Below are positions 1 through 10,359 of a stretch of 64,000 nt of DNA, piece by piece (positions within the stretch are counted from its first letter, which is position 1; each line of letters opens with the position of its first letter). The DNA comes from Timema cristinae. Taxonomy: Eukaryota > Arthropoda > Insecta > Phasmatodea > Timematidae. Below the pieces are notes generated by a model that saw only the letters and a program-made list of their open reading frames with translations, searched no databases and was not told where the DNA came from. The stretch lies in assembly GCA_039000515.1 (NCBI GenBank), contig JBCFYV010009882.1:47020698-47084697 (forward strand), written 5' to 3'. Both the position numbers and the translations under genes were made by a program.

Positions 1-410
1 AAAACATTGACAATATCCTACATACAACTAGATCAGTAGTTCACAAAACACTCTATCACCTTTTTTATATATAGATTTCCGATATTATTTCCTTGTTAAT
101 ATATCTCACGGTCATAAAGTTAACGAAAAACAATAAGAAAATCCTATTCTCAGCATCGTTTACGCTCGGTAAAATTATATGCGTACATTCAAATTATGGG
201 GACTTTTGACAACTTATTCCGAAAGGCAAAATGAAAGTGGAAACCAATATTCAACCCACCCACTTTAAATTTGTCTGAAGTGACGCCCGATTTTCGTTTA
301 GCGCTACTGAGATATATAAGAACATATTTTTTTTCATCTATTGTATTAATAATTAATATATAAATAATAGTGACGCATTAAATAAATTTTGCCAGTAAAT
401 ATTACAATGG

Positions 411-445
<35 letters not shown>

Positions 446-947
446 TAAATTATGGTTTTGACTAGATCCTTAACTCTATTATTATTGTTAGAATTATTAT
501 AACTATTATTATATAAAATTAGTACAGTTATTTTTTTCAAACAGTGTAACTATTTTTATTACAGTGATATTAACAACATGGGCTATGTTAACACAATAGG
601 TCCTTTGTTTAAAAACTATATACAAATTTCCCTCCTAGTAATTTGCAAAGCATTCTCAGGAATTATTTCAACTTGTGAAAAAAATACAAAAGATTTTATG
701 GAATTGTCGTTGGTCTTTTTTTAAGTCTTCATAAAACGTAAAAATACAAAATGTGGTAGCCTTTACAGGATGATAACTTCCTAGGGTAAGAAAAACGTAC
801 GATGTAAGCAAGTGGACCTCCGAAATGCCAATGGCTGCAGCAGAGGCCAGAGGGATAAATCTGACGAGCTTTGGTTGGTAAAAATATATCACCGCTAGGA
901 TCGCTTGTGTTCTCCCATTCCAAAAAGTGACACTCTTATAGCCTAGA
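1..947. other. AT-rich non-coding stretch
   Basis: No convincing gene is visible. The stretch is AT-rich and has an (AT)n microsatellite at about 412-440. A 99-codon minus-strand open frame at 668-967 runs into the foldback element and resembles nothing I recognise. Confidence 0.5.
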
Positions 948-956
948 GGCAAACAG
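948..956. repeat. Left 9-bp target site duplication of foldback element
   Basis: GGCAAACAG directly abuts the left end of the palindrome and recurs at 1971-1979 next to its right end. Confidence 0.8.
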
Positions 957-1970
957 ACGTGACTCAAGTTGGCCCGCCACTATGCCGAAAAAAAATCTTT
1001 TTTTGTCTAATCGTTTGTGCTCTATTTATGCTCATATGTGCCCGAACATGAACATTTGTGCTGTTAAACTGGCAATTTTAGAAAATATTTAATGTGGTGG
1101 GCCAACTTGAGCTCAAGCTAGCCCGCCACATATTGAAAAACATAACATAACAAAATTTATTTAAGTCAATCCATTGTGTTCCATTTGTGCTCATATGTGC
1201 CCGAAAATGGACATTTGTGCTTTAAAATTAGAAAATCTAGAGAGCATTTAATGTGGCGGGCTAACTTGAACCTTTCCTATATCATAAACTGTAGAAAAAT
1301 ATAGTTCAAGCTGGCCAGCCACATTTTTAAATATCAATGTAACAAAATTCTGTATTCACGATTCGTTTGTTCTTAGTTTGTGCTCATATGTGCCCGAAAA
1401 TTAACGTTAGGGCTGTGAATCTAGGCCTTTTAGATAACATTTAATGAAGGCGATCCAACTAGAGCTCAAGCTAGCCCCCCACATTAACTGTTTTCTAGAT
1501 TTTCTAATTATAGAGCGCAAATACTCATTTTTGGGCACATATGAGCACAAACGAAAAACAAACGAATGGTGAAAACAGAATTTTGTTACATTGATATTTA
1601 AAATTGTGACGGGCCAGCTTGAATTCAATTTTTTCTACAGGTTATGGTATAAGGAAGACTCAAGTTAGCCCGCCACATTAATTGTTCTTTAGATTTTCTA
1701 ATTTTAAAGCACAAATGTTCATTTTCGGGCACATATGAGCACAAATGGAGCACAATGGATTGACTTAAATAAATTTTGTTATGTTGTTTTTTTCAATATG
1801 TGGTGGGCTAGCTTGAGCTCAAGTTGGCCCACCACATTAAATATTTTCTAAATTGGCCAGTTTCACAGCACAAATGTTCATGTTCGGGCACATATGAGCA
1901 CAAATAGAGCACAAACGATTAGACAAAAAAGGTTTTTTTCAGCAATGTGGCGGGCCAACTTGAGTTACGT
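957..1970. mobile_element. Foldback (long-TIR) non-autonomous DNA element, Mutator-like TSD
   Basis: About 1014 bp form one imperfect palindrome centred near 1463/1464. Each arm holds three related units carrying the motif GCTCATATGTGCCCGAA (forward near 1030, 1190 and 1381; reversed near 1533, 1726 and 1887). Neighbouring units are joined by smaller palindromes of the type GTGGTGGGCCAACTTGAG/CTCAAGCTAGCCCGCCAC (for example 1094-1129 and 1800-1837). The ends are ACGTgACTCAAGTTGGCCCG and its inverse. The element is flanked by an exact 9-bp direct repeat, GGCAAACAG. A 9-bp duplication with very long inverted repeats is typical of Mutator-like foldback elements. The class assignment is inference, and there is no coding capacity. 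Confidence 0.75.
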
Positions 1971-1979
1971 GGCAAACAG
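1971..1979. repeat. Right 9-bp target site duplication of foldback element
   Basis: Exact copy of GGCAAACAG, matching 948-956. Confidence 0.8.
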
Positions 1980-3806
1980 GCTAAATCTTCTCTTTCTCTC
2001 TTCTCCGTCGCACTCTACAAGAGACTTTGAAGGGTGGGTTTAGGCAGCAGTCCTTTCCTCCCTCCATTCCTAATAATAGCAAACGACCTTGAAATAAACG
2101 ATAAAAAAAATTCATTGTTCCTCAGCAACTTTCCTTTGGTTCTTTTTCAAACCCACTAACATAATTTGTTTTGAGTTTCACGAGTTGTTGGCGGGTATCT
2201 CTCTCTTGCTTCATCCATTGCTTTATATAGATTAAATAATGTATTGATTTGTATATTTTTGTGTAAAGTTTAGTGATATCTAATTTTTTTAAATATGTAT
2301 TTCATCTTCATTTTTGAAAGAAAGATTTTTACTATAAAATAATGAATCGAGGACAAAAATGTGCATACCGCGCCTGCTCAATTACACGGTGTACTTAAGG
2401 TAATTTTTCCTAAATGGTTTCCCGTTTTTCCACGCAAACGAGGGTACTTCTCATAATTCTATCTTCCTCATACTTACCTTCTGTTTGCTATTAAATGTGG
2501 AAAGCATTGACTGGCGTGAAGATACAATGAAAAAACAACACTACTAGAGCTTACTCTATTTACTTGAAAAACATATTTTAGACAGTGAAAATACATCATA
2601 TTCAAATATAACAAATGTACATTTTTGTATAATTATAATTACATTTAAACTTTATTTAACATTTTTAAGATAAATACTATACTTACTATATTGACTTAAT
2701 AATATAAAATGAGAGACTCTTTAACACACTGGCTCAAAAAGTATTCATTATTAACATTATATATATAATCTAAACCTTTTTAAAAGGGTTTTGAACTAAA
2801 AGTTTAGTACCCTTTAATTAAATAAAAGCTAATGGATATACTTTTGATTTTTTCACTTGACGAGAAAAAGGGGCATTATAAGTTCATAAAAACCATTTTA
2901 ATAACCATCATATTTTATAAATTAATTATATCTATGATAAAATGACCTCTCACTAAGCGTTTACTTAGAACCAGTGGCGCACTCAATGGGTGGAGTAAAA
3001 GGGGCACCGTCCCCCCTAACCCCTAATAATTTCAATACAAACATAAATTATTTACTTTATAACTAAAACATTAGACACAGAAGATGAGTCATATACATAG
3101 GCTCCTTTATAAGACTTGGTTTAAGACTTTATATTCAAAACACACACATATTAAAAGTGCCACTTATATTCTCATTTGAAAAAAGCACAACCATAGTAGC
3201 TTCCATACATTGTATACAAGAAAATGTATATAACTAGTAGCCACCATTCTGGTAATTAAGTTCGTTTTAGTTTTTAAGTCTCTTAACACAAGATATGGGT
3301 TATTACACCGAGGACCTCGCTTATTGAGACTTCACTCGCACCCCACCCAATTTCGGTTAAAATTAATACTAAAGTACTTCGAACTGACAAAGCTACCAGA
3401 GCGTGTTATTCAACGCATTAACATATATTGACTTAGACCAGGGTTCTCACATTTTAGACCGAAGGAGCCTTTGTACCAGAAAAAATGAATGGCCGAACTC
3501 TCATAAAAATATTTACACTAGTATTATGATCATTCAATAAATACATTTAAATCTCACAAGTCTTTTATAATTTAATACATGAATGAATATAAAAGAAGAA
3601 CTACACTACACCCCGACCTCCGCGTCCCTCAAAAACAAGTTATATTTTGAGTGCGATGACTTATGAGACCAGGTAGCTTACAGCGTTAATACCAACGTAC
3701 CAGTTTTTTATTTGTGTACAGAGGTGTAATTATTTTATCACGTAATATAGAATTATTTTGCTAACAACACATAAACCGTACTAAATGTTGATTTCAATAC
3801 ACAATC
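1980..3806. other. Non-coding stretch with scattered repeat fragments
   Basis: No gene seen. It contains a diverged SINE-A fragment (2387-2482) and hAT-like end sequences, CAGTGGCG near 2972 and CCAGGGTTCTCA near 3438, for which I could not find partner ends. Confidence 0.4.
2387..2482 (+). repeat. SINE-A fragment (3' half)
   Basis: It matches the body of the SINE-A family (GGTTTCCCGTTTTTCCACGC, then GAGGGTACTTCT and CTTCCTCAT) in the same order as the fuller copy at 24068-24326. The tRNA-like head and the tail are missing or decayed. Confidence 0.5.
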
Positions 3807-3879
3807 CGACACTTTATCTCAGTTGGTAGCGTGTTTGTATACTGAGCTTAAGGTCCCGGGTTCGATTCCCGGAATGTCC
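3807..3879 (+). tRNA. tRNA pseudogene or tRNA-derived SINE head
   Basis: This 73-nt stretch has a good A box (TATCTCAGTTGGTAGCG) and an exact B box (GGTTCGATTCC). Its T arm is perfect (CCGGG/CCCGG around TTCGATT), and about 5 of 7 acceptor pairs form. The D stem and anticodon stem do not pair well and there is no clear anticodon helix, so a working tRNA is unlikely. It differs from the two SINE families elsewhere in the window and lacks their tail. Confidence 0.5.
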
Positions 3880-4388
3880 GAAAAACGTATCATTGGTTGA
3901 CTGTGCTTTTCCCCTTTCACAATGATGAATTAACTGTCAGGGGGCTGGATGTTGTATTTGTTCTAGATTTAAGTTAGTTTGTCAGACTCTGAGGAAATAA
4001 TCTACATTCTACGGTGTGTTTGTCACTAGTTTTATATCGAGTGTCACTCATTGAGCGTGAACTGGGAAAGAGGGAAGGGTTGATAGGGTGGGGTATTACC
4101 AAATTTTTCTCCCCCCATCGAAATGTGCCTTCCTCCCAGTTTGTTAAACTTCCCTATGATATACTTGAATTTGAAGCTGAAAGATGGTTTGCATCAAACT
4201 TCAAAAATATTCTAAAACAATCTATTATTATTTCTAAATGCTTAAGGGAGACCCCAAATAGCTTTTAGTGGCATTCCATTTTCAAATATTTTCCACTGGC
4301 TTGGAGTCAATCACCTAAAAACTCCTTAAAAATAGTGTTTTTACAAACTACCTCGCCCAACGCTAATAAAGCTTCGCCGATACTCTTG

Positions 4389-4612
4389 ATAGTCATCACA
4401 ATACTTTTTTTTTCCATTGTGACTTACTACCCGTTTGAGTTGTACACATACATCAATTTACCCTAATGAACCAGGAATGAGGAATGTTACATTTTAGATT
4501 GAATGTACCTACATTTGCGTATATTGAGAGTGGGGTACCATTTTAGGGAAAAATACCCTTGTTACACCCGGCTGGGATTTGAACTTCAATCTTAGAGGAC
4601 AACTTTATTTCC
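4389..4612 (-). repeat. SINE-A copy
   Basis: Read on the minus strand it has the SINE-A order: a tRNA-like B box (reverse of CTGGGATTTGAACTTC), the central CCACTCTC-type block (reverse of GAGAGTGGGGTACC), and the tail (reverse of GTGACTTACTACCCGTTTGA). It is strongly diverged. Confidence 0.6.
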
Positions 4613-6629
4613 AACTGAGGGGGGGGGTGGGGGGTATAGGTGGAGGACACACATATTATCTCCAACTTTGAGGGGGGCATATATTATTACCAACTTATAT
4701 AATATAAATGTAGCTGAATCTAATATTACCCTTTAAATATATAGTTTGACACACTCATTTGAACATTAATATAAATTCAAGACTTTCACTATACTACAAA
4801 TTGGTTTATGAATAGGCCTACTTACAAGAGGGTTATTAAATTTATATTGAAAAGTTAACACATAATTTAAGGTAACACTTACGTCACCAAATACCTTAAT
4901 TCTTTCATTAACTTGCGTACTATATACATTTGTTCATGTACTACAATAAACTATGTTCTTGTACAAAACATATTTATGTGTGTCAAACAGCCATGTGATT
5001 TATTAAATTTAGAAATAATGTTTCTAAAGTATGTTTTAAGATGGCACGGATATCATAAAACTATATCCACCTTGCATGGGGAGATTTCTCTTCCAGACTA
5101 CTGTCCACATTAATGAAGCAAGATCGATTTGGATAATAAGGTTATAAAATGCATATGTGAAATCTTGCAGTTAAGTAAACTATTTAAACAAATAATTAAA
5201 TTCACTATAGAAGGGGACTTTTCCATAAAGTAAAACTATTGGGGGTGACATGTTTACCCGCCATGAAATCACTTACTATTTGTTTCGTAAATCTAATACA
5301 ATGCCTAGATTCACGGGTGATATATTTTCCCCTTGGATAACATTTTCGGAGACATCACAAATAAGGGCGGTTTTAATTTGCTTTTTTAAGAGGATATTAG
5401 ACCTGTACCGCCATTGCTCCCAAATGTGGCAAAGAAGACCGTGCAGACTCTTAGGGAAATCATGTTTACGAAACAATAAAAAATGCTATAATATATTATT
5501 TTGCATTTTTGAAGAGCGTAAGAATATGGCGACGTACCTATGTTTTAATCTATTTCATTATATGTTTGAAAAGCTCATAAATCCTTAATAGATTCGTTTA
5601 AAATAAATAGTGATTCAGAAATAAATAATAAAAATTTAAAAGCTATATATATACAATATTATCTAACTAAGACGTTTCCATTAAAAAAATCCATAGTCAC
5701 AACAGAAAAAACGGAATAAATATTATTTTAAAACGATTATTTTTTTAACGGTTGTTCTGATATCTGGAGGAAAGACTCTGAACTACCCGAACGAGGGACG
5801 AGGAAATGGTTTTGGGGAGGGGGGCAGGGGAGGTTTGTTGAAGGAAGTAAACACAAAAGGAATGTGGATAGTGTCCGCCTGACCCAAGCCTGGTGCTTTG
5901 GGCTAAAGGCAGATAAGAGAAGTCAGAAATAACTCATTAGCACATTTATGCTACATTAGTATTGACGTTTGTCTTGAGAAGTCACAATGAATACTTCGGG
6001 ATTTGACAGAAGAAGAGGCTATATATAAATCACATCTACATTTATGCGCCCCACGTAAGAAAAGACGAGGAATAGAATTAAAATAATATTGGAAACAAAG
6101 GTAGTCTACAAATTTATTAATTTAGAACATGTAATTCCAATTTAATTATCTATTTTTCAAGTAAAATATGTAAAGCTGAATTTTAAATATTAATCTATAA
6201 AATGATAATTTACAGCTAGAGAAAATATCAAATACCTTCCTAATAAATTGGGATTTTTTAAACGATGCCCGATTGAAATATTCCAATAAACTAAATTTAG
6301 GATTTGGGATATATTAAAGGTGATATCGAAACAAATATGCCAGCGTTTGCCTGTAGTGTGTATGGGAACACCTCAGTGAAAACAATAAATGTGTTGAAAA
6401 ACATTCATAAAGAATCATTCTTTGACAGGTTTAAAAACTATTTTTATATCTTGCAACTTTGTTTTTGATAAATCCTATCAATGACAATTTAAAAAAATCC
6501 TATATAAATAAAGATATAAATACTGTATCTTTCTTTATTTGTTCTAAACATATCTTTCTTCCAAGACTACTATAGGCTGTCGTGAATCCTAACTGTATAT
6601 TACAAACTTGTGAAAAAAACCTAAACTGT
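4613..6629. other. Non-coding stretch, G-rich tracts
   Basis: No recognisable gene. There are G-rich tracts at 4619-4650 and about 5813-5837 (GGGGAGGGGGGCAGGGGAGG), both possible G-quadruplex formers. Two similar short blocks around 4605-4690 (TTTCCAACTGAGGGG and TCTCCAACTTTGAGGGG) look like a local duplication. Open frames at 4913-5113 and 5250-5588 match no family I recognise. Confidence 0.4.
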
Positions 6630-6860
6630 AATGACGTACACGCTAAGTTCATTTAACGTGGTTTCCCGTTGACATAGTCATCGGGGTTCAAATCCCGGCC
6701 GGGTGTAGCTATGGTATTTTTTTAAATGTTTTCCATACACGTCTTCCTTGAAAATTTGGGTACATTTTAACTAAGTTTTACTTTACCCATTCCAACTCTA
6801 TTAGCTTTATTAAAATGCATGTTTCCCGGATAGGTATTAAGACCCCGAGAATAAAATAAG
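6630..6860 (+). repeat. SINE-A copy, diverged
   Basis: A B box-like GGGGTTCAAATCCCGGCCGG is followed by the SINE-A body and a degraded tail (GGATAGGTATTAAGACC). Confidence 0.6.
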
Positions 6861-6955
6861 GTAATTTTTATTAATTACAAAATTATTGGACCTTAGGGAA
6901 TTAATTGCAGTGCCTACAAAAATCACTAAGAGACTTTTTTATTTTTATACACCCA

Positions 6956-7200
6956 CTTTGGTGGCCGCGTGATCTAAAGCTCTACTCTCGCAATAGACTA
7001 TAGACTGTCGATGACGGGGAATTTAAGGTTCGAATCTAGGTCGGGTGTACTGAGGGTGGTTTTCCAAAATGGTTTACTACTCTCCCTCCACGTAAATGAG
7101 GGCATACTTAATATTGATATAACCTTCCTAATCCCAAAACCCTTAGCTTAATTAGTACATAAGCATAACACCCGAACGGATAGTAAGACGCAGTGTTAAA
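6956..7200 (+). repeat. SINE-A copy, nearly full length
   Basis: The tRNA-like head has an A box region GGTGGCCGCGTGATCTAAAG and a B box AAGGTTCGAATCTAGG. The body follows (GTACTGAGGGTGG, CTCTCCCTCCACG), then the tail CACCCGAACGGATAGTAAGA. It is one of the best copies in the window. Confidence 0.75.
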
Positions 7201-8800
7201 GAAAATACTTTTTACCGTATTTTTCAATTTTAATTTTTCATACCATTAAAGAGCATTTTGGAGACAATTGCAAACTGATTTTAATTGTAATAGAAAAAAA
7301 CCAAAGTTGCTGGAGGCAGATAACGGTGATCTAACTGAGAGTCCACACATCACATCTATTGAGACTGTAGTTGTGAATGATGTTAGTTATGCCGTTCCAT
7401 CAGAACATTACTTTGATATGGATAATTATAGCGCTTTTACAGAACCACAAAGGTAGGTGGATCCAAAAGACACATTTTAATATAGTTCATTTAGACTGTT
7501 TTTTATGTTTATCAGACTATTCATATTATAGGCCTGCTTATAAACTAACACTGGTAATAAATTAAAATGTTATCAATGTTGACCAACAAAAAATTGGTGT
7601 ATTTTATATAAAACCCTTCTTACCAGAATCTACCATTGCAAATCATAAAACCAAGCTAAGAATGAGCAAGCATTAAATAAGCTCAATGACTATTTAAAAA
7701 AAAAACGTTTGTAATCAGATCAATATTTTTACAAAAGGAAAATAAGTTTATTTGTATATTGAATAGATTGCAATAAAACCTTGTAATAAAAAATAAGTCT
7801 TCCTTTGCACAAAAGTGATGTACAGTATAGGATCTTTGTTTTAACGACGGGGCTAGTAATATTCCGGGGCAAGGTGGCCCAGATATAATAAATATATACG
7901 TACATAATATGTAGTGCTTAAAAATAGCATAATCACGATAATCAACATATCTTAAACAGTGGTGGATTCCGGAGGGGGCGATAGGGTTGATCTCCCTCCC
8001 CCCCGCCGGAAAGAAAAAATATCGAAAATATTGAAAATAATATCTTACTTTAATTTTGTAAAGAATGACGCTACCATTTCCCTTGCTAAACTCCTTCATA
8101 ACCTAACATCAAAATAAGAGTTTGGGAAATATCTTGAATAGGAATTTGTCACAATTTAAATCACAAATCTTCTCAGAAAGTTTCCTGGATTCGGCTGATG
8201 TGCCCAGCATATTTCTAGCTGGAATAAATTTCATGTGAGGGAAACATTTCTTTACAGCGCAGAAATTAGTACATTTTTAACTTCAAATTATAATAATCTT
8301 AGTTTTGCCTGGAATACTGATACATTGTTTGCTAAATCTGAGATGTAATTATTTTTCTCTTGATTTCCTCTGAAAGTTTTCAAAACCTTGCCTCTGCTGC
8401 AGTAAACACGGTCACCATATTTGGCCTCGGTTTCCATTGAGGAATCCTTTGAATTGTCGGTGATTGAGTCCTCTGATTTAATGAAGTTCTCTGTTTGCAC
8501 TAATGTCCGTATCAGATTTCTTTAGCCCAGATATTTTACAACCAAATTTTACTGGTGTAAGCCTATAATGCAGTGATATGCAATAAGTGTGTTGGCGTGG
8601 CAAAGTTATCACATATGCTTTGTGAGGAGAGACACTATTCCATTGTTTGCTCTAATCATTGTAGACAAATTTATACAAATACTTTTTTGATGCCTTGCAG
8701 CCTTGATCTGTCCATCCATGGAGTACAGAAAGACGAGTTATTAATAAATTTAGAATTCTTACGTCACACCTGGAGCAAATATGCTCATTTGAACGGTTGA
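7201..8800. other. Unassigned stretch with possible exon fragments
   Basis: An open frame at 7268-7456 (+) ends in sequence resembling a splice donor (AAAG/GTAGGT). It is acidic and low in bias but matches no family I know. A minus-strand frame at 8288-8500 is hydrophilic and also unrecognised. A plus-strand frame at 8573-8800 lies directly upstream of the decayed YqaJ gene and might belong to it. None is proven coding. Confidence 0.25.
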
Positions 8801-8809
8801 TGTTATGTC

Positions 8810-10359
8810 AGAGAACTCATATATGGCTAGTGAAAAAATAGATGCCAATTTTTTGAAATTTTCAAAAATTTCGATGCAATAATACGTGCAATATCTGTGA
8901 CACTGCGTTACATAGATATTCAATCAAGACATATTTACTCAAACTTCTTCACGCAATTAACACAAGGTTTTTACGATACGGCTATCAAACAATTATTAAC
9001 AAAGTCCCCATAAATAAACGGACTCGATGTCATAGCTGCTGTTGAAGTATCGGTAGACTTACTAAGCATAAACTTTAAATGCTTTCGTCCCTTAATAAAA
9101 CTTTTAATCATATTTCGCTGACAACCTAGTCTAAGTAATATGAGAATATGCTAGGAATTTATTTTGCAAATTTCATTTAGTTGGTTGGCCGCAATAAATG
9201 GCATGGCGGGCCATGGGTTGTGCACCACTGTCTTACCTTATCCGTGAGAAAAGGGTTCATTTTTGCCTTAATATGTCCTACTCTTCTAGAAGTCATGCTG
9301 CTGTAGTTTCTTACAATACTAAAACTCCTCTATATAAAATACACAAAGTAATGTACCAAGCTAGTCCCGGGAAGTTTACTAAGAAGATGGAGATGTGAAG
9401 ACTTCGTCAAATTGAAAGAACAAGAAGTCTGCCTGCAAAAGTGAAGAAAAAGAACCCATTTAGACCTAGGTTGTCTAATAATGACAAAGACTATGGGCCT
9501 TGTGCTCAAAAGCCTGATATGGTTACGGAAAAATTTGATAGAGAGAAAATTAGATTTATTGCTACTTTACCAAGCACATCAGAGCAACGTGAGGAGCTTG
9601 AAAGAGGGACACATCTCCAAAGAAATAGTGGTCGATGGAAAGAAGTACGGCGAAAGCTGCTCACTGCCTCTAACTTTGGACCCGTTTGTCGAAGACTTCC
9701 TCACACATCTTGTGAAAAGGCTGTTCAAGGTATGCTCTATGATGATTTTGACACAGATGCAATGCTGTACGGTAGAGATGATGAGAAGAATGGTATATTG
9801 GCTCTTGAAAATAAAATGAATATTAAAGTTGAGCCTTGTGGGCTCTTTGTTGATCCGGAATTATCTTACTTGGGAGCAACTCCCGATGGTCTAATAGGAT
9901 CTGACACCATTATTGAAGTGAAGTGTCCACCCTCAGCAAGGAACATGACACCAGAAGAAGCTGTTTTAAAAAGAAAGTTTACTTTTTGAAACATAAGCAA
10001 GGACAAAAGAGAAATTACGCGCATTAACAAAAACACACTACTATCAAGTGAAAGGCCAACTTCACGTGACCAGGAGAAGTTATTGCCTCTTTGTTTTATG
10101 TAAAAATGTGGGTATAAAGGTCGAGAAGATTTTCAGAGACGATGCATTTTGGGCTAGCCACATGGAGAAAAAACTGAGCCAGTTCTATCTAGATTGTCTC
10201 CTGCCAGAGCTTGTAGATCCAAGACGCAGACGATCCATGCCGATTAGAAATCCACCTTACATAACAAAGGCTATTGAAGACAAACAAAAGGCTGACAAAT
10301 GTAAGGCAATGGCCCTTGAGAATTCCAATTCAAAACCTAAAGTGAGGCGAAAGCTTTAG
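8810..10359 (+). pseudogene. Decayed YqaJ-type nuclease gene (transposon-associated type)
   Basis: The best preserved part is 9441-9989, which carries the YqaJ viral-recombinase nuclease fold: an RxxLTASNFG region near residue 72, a YGRDDEKNG block near residue 108, and the catalytic pattern GATPDGLIGSDTIIEVKCP near residues 144-162 (Asp, then Glu-x-Lys). A further block, HYYQVKGQLHVTRRSYC near 10036-10086, is in another frame. The C-terminal part (10048-10359) ends in a Lys/Arg-rich tail. At least two small frameshifts lie between 9980 and 10030. Upstream, 9198-9398 reads in a different frame with family-like sequence (SYSSRSHAAVVSYNTK), and 8810-9190 yields coherent peptide blocks interrupted by stops. 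There are no obvious introns. In arthropods such genes often occur in mobile or virus-derived contexts. The nuclease call is firm; the 5' extent is inference. Confidence 0.7.

Noticed and set aside
668..967. 99-codon minus-strand open frame
   Set aside because: It runs through the foldback TSD and into the palindrome end; no domain or family resemblance, and AT-rich chance frames of this size are expected.
4014..4268. 84-codon plus-strand open frame after the tRNA-like sequence
   Set aside because: No recognisable motif and no splice or homology support; probably chance.
5250..5588. 112-codon plus-strand open frame
   Set aside because: No domain seen, and an overlapping minus-strand frame is equally plausible; left as non-coding.
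7956..8010. hAT-like terminus with a G/C-run
   Set aside because: CAGTGGTGGATTCCGG resembles a hAT end but no inverted partner or 8-bp duplication was found.
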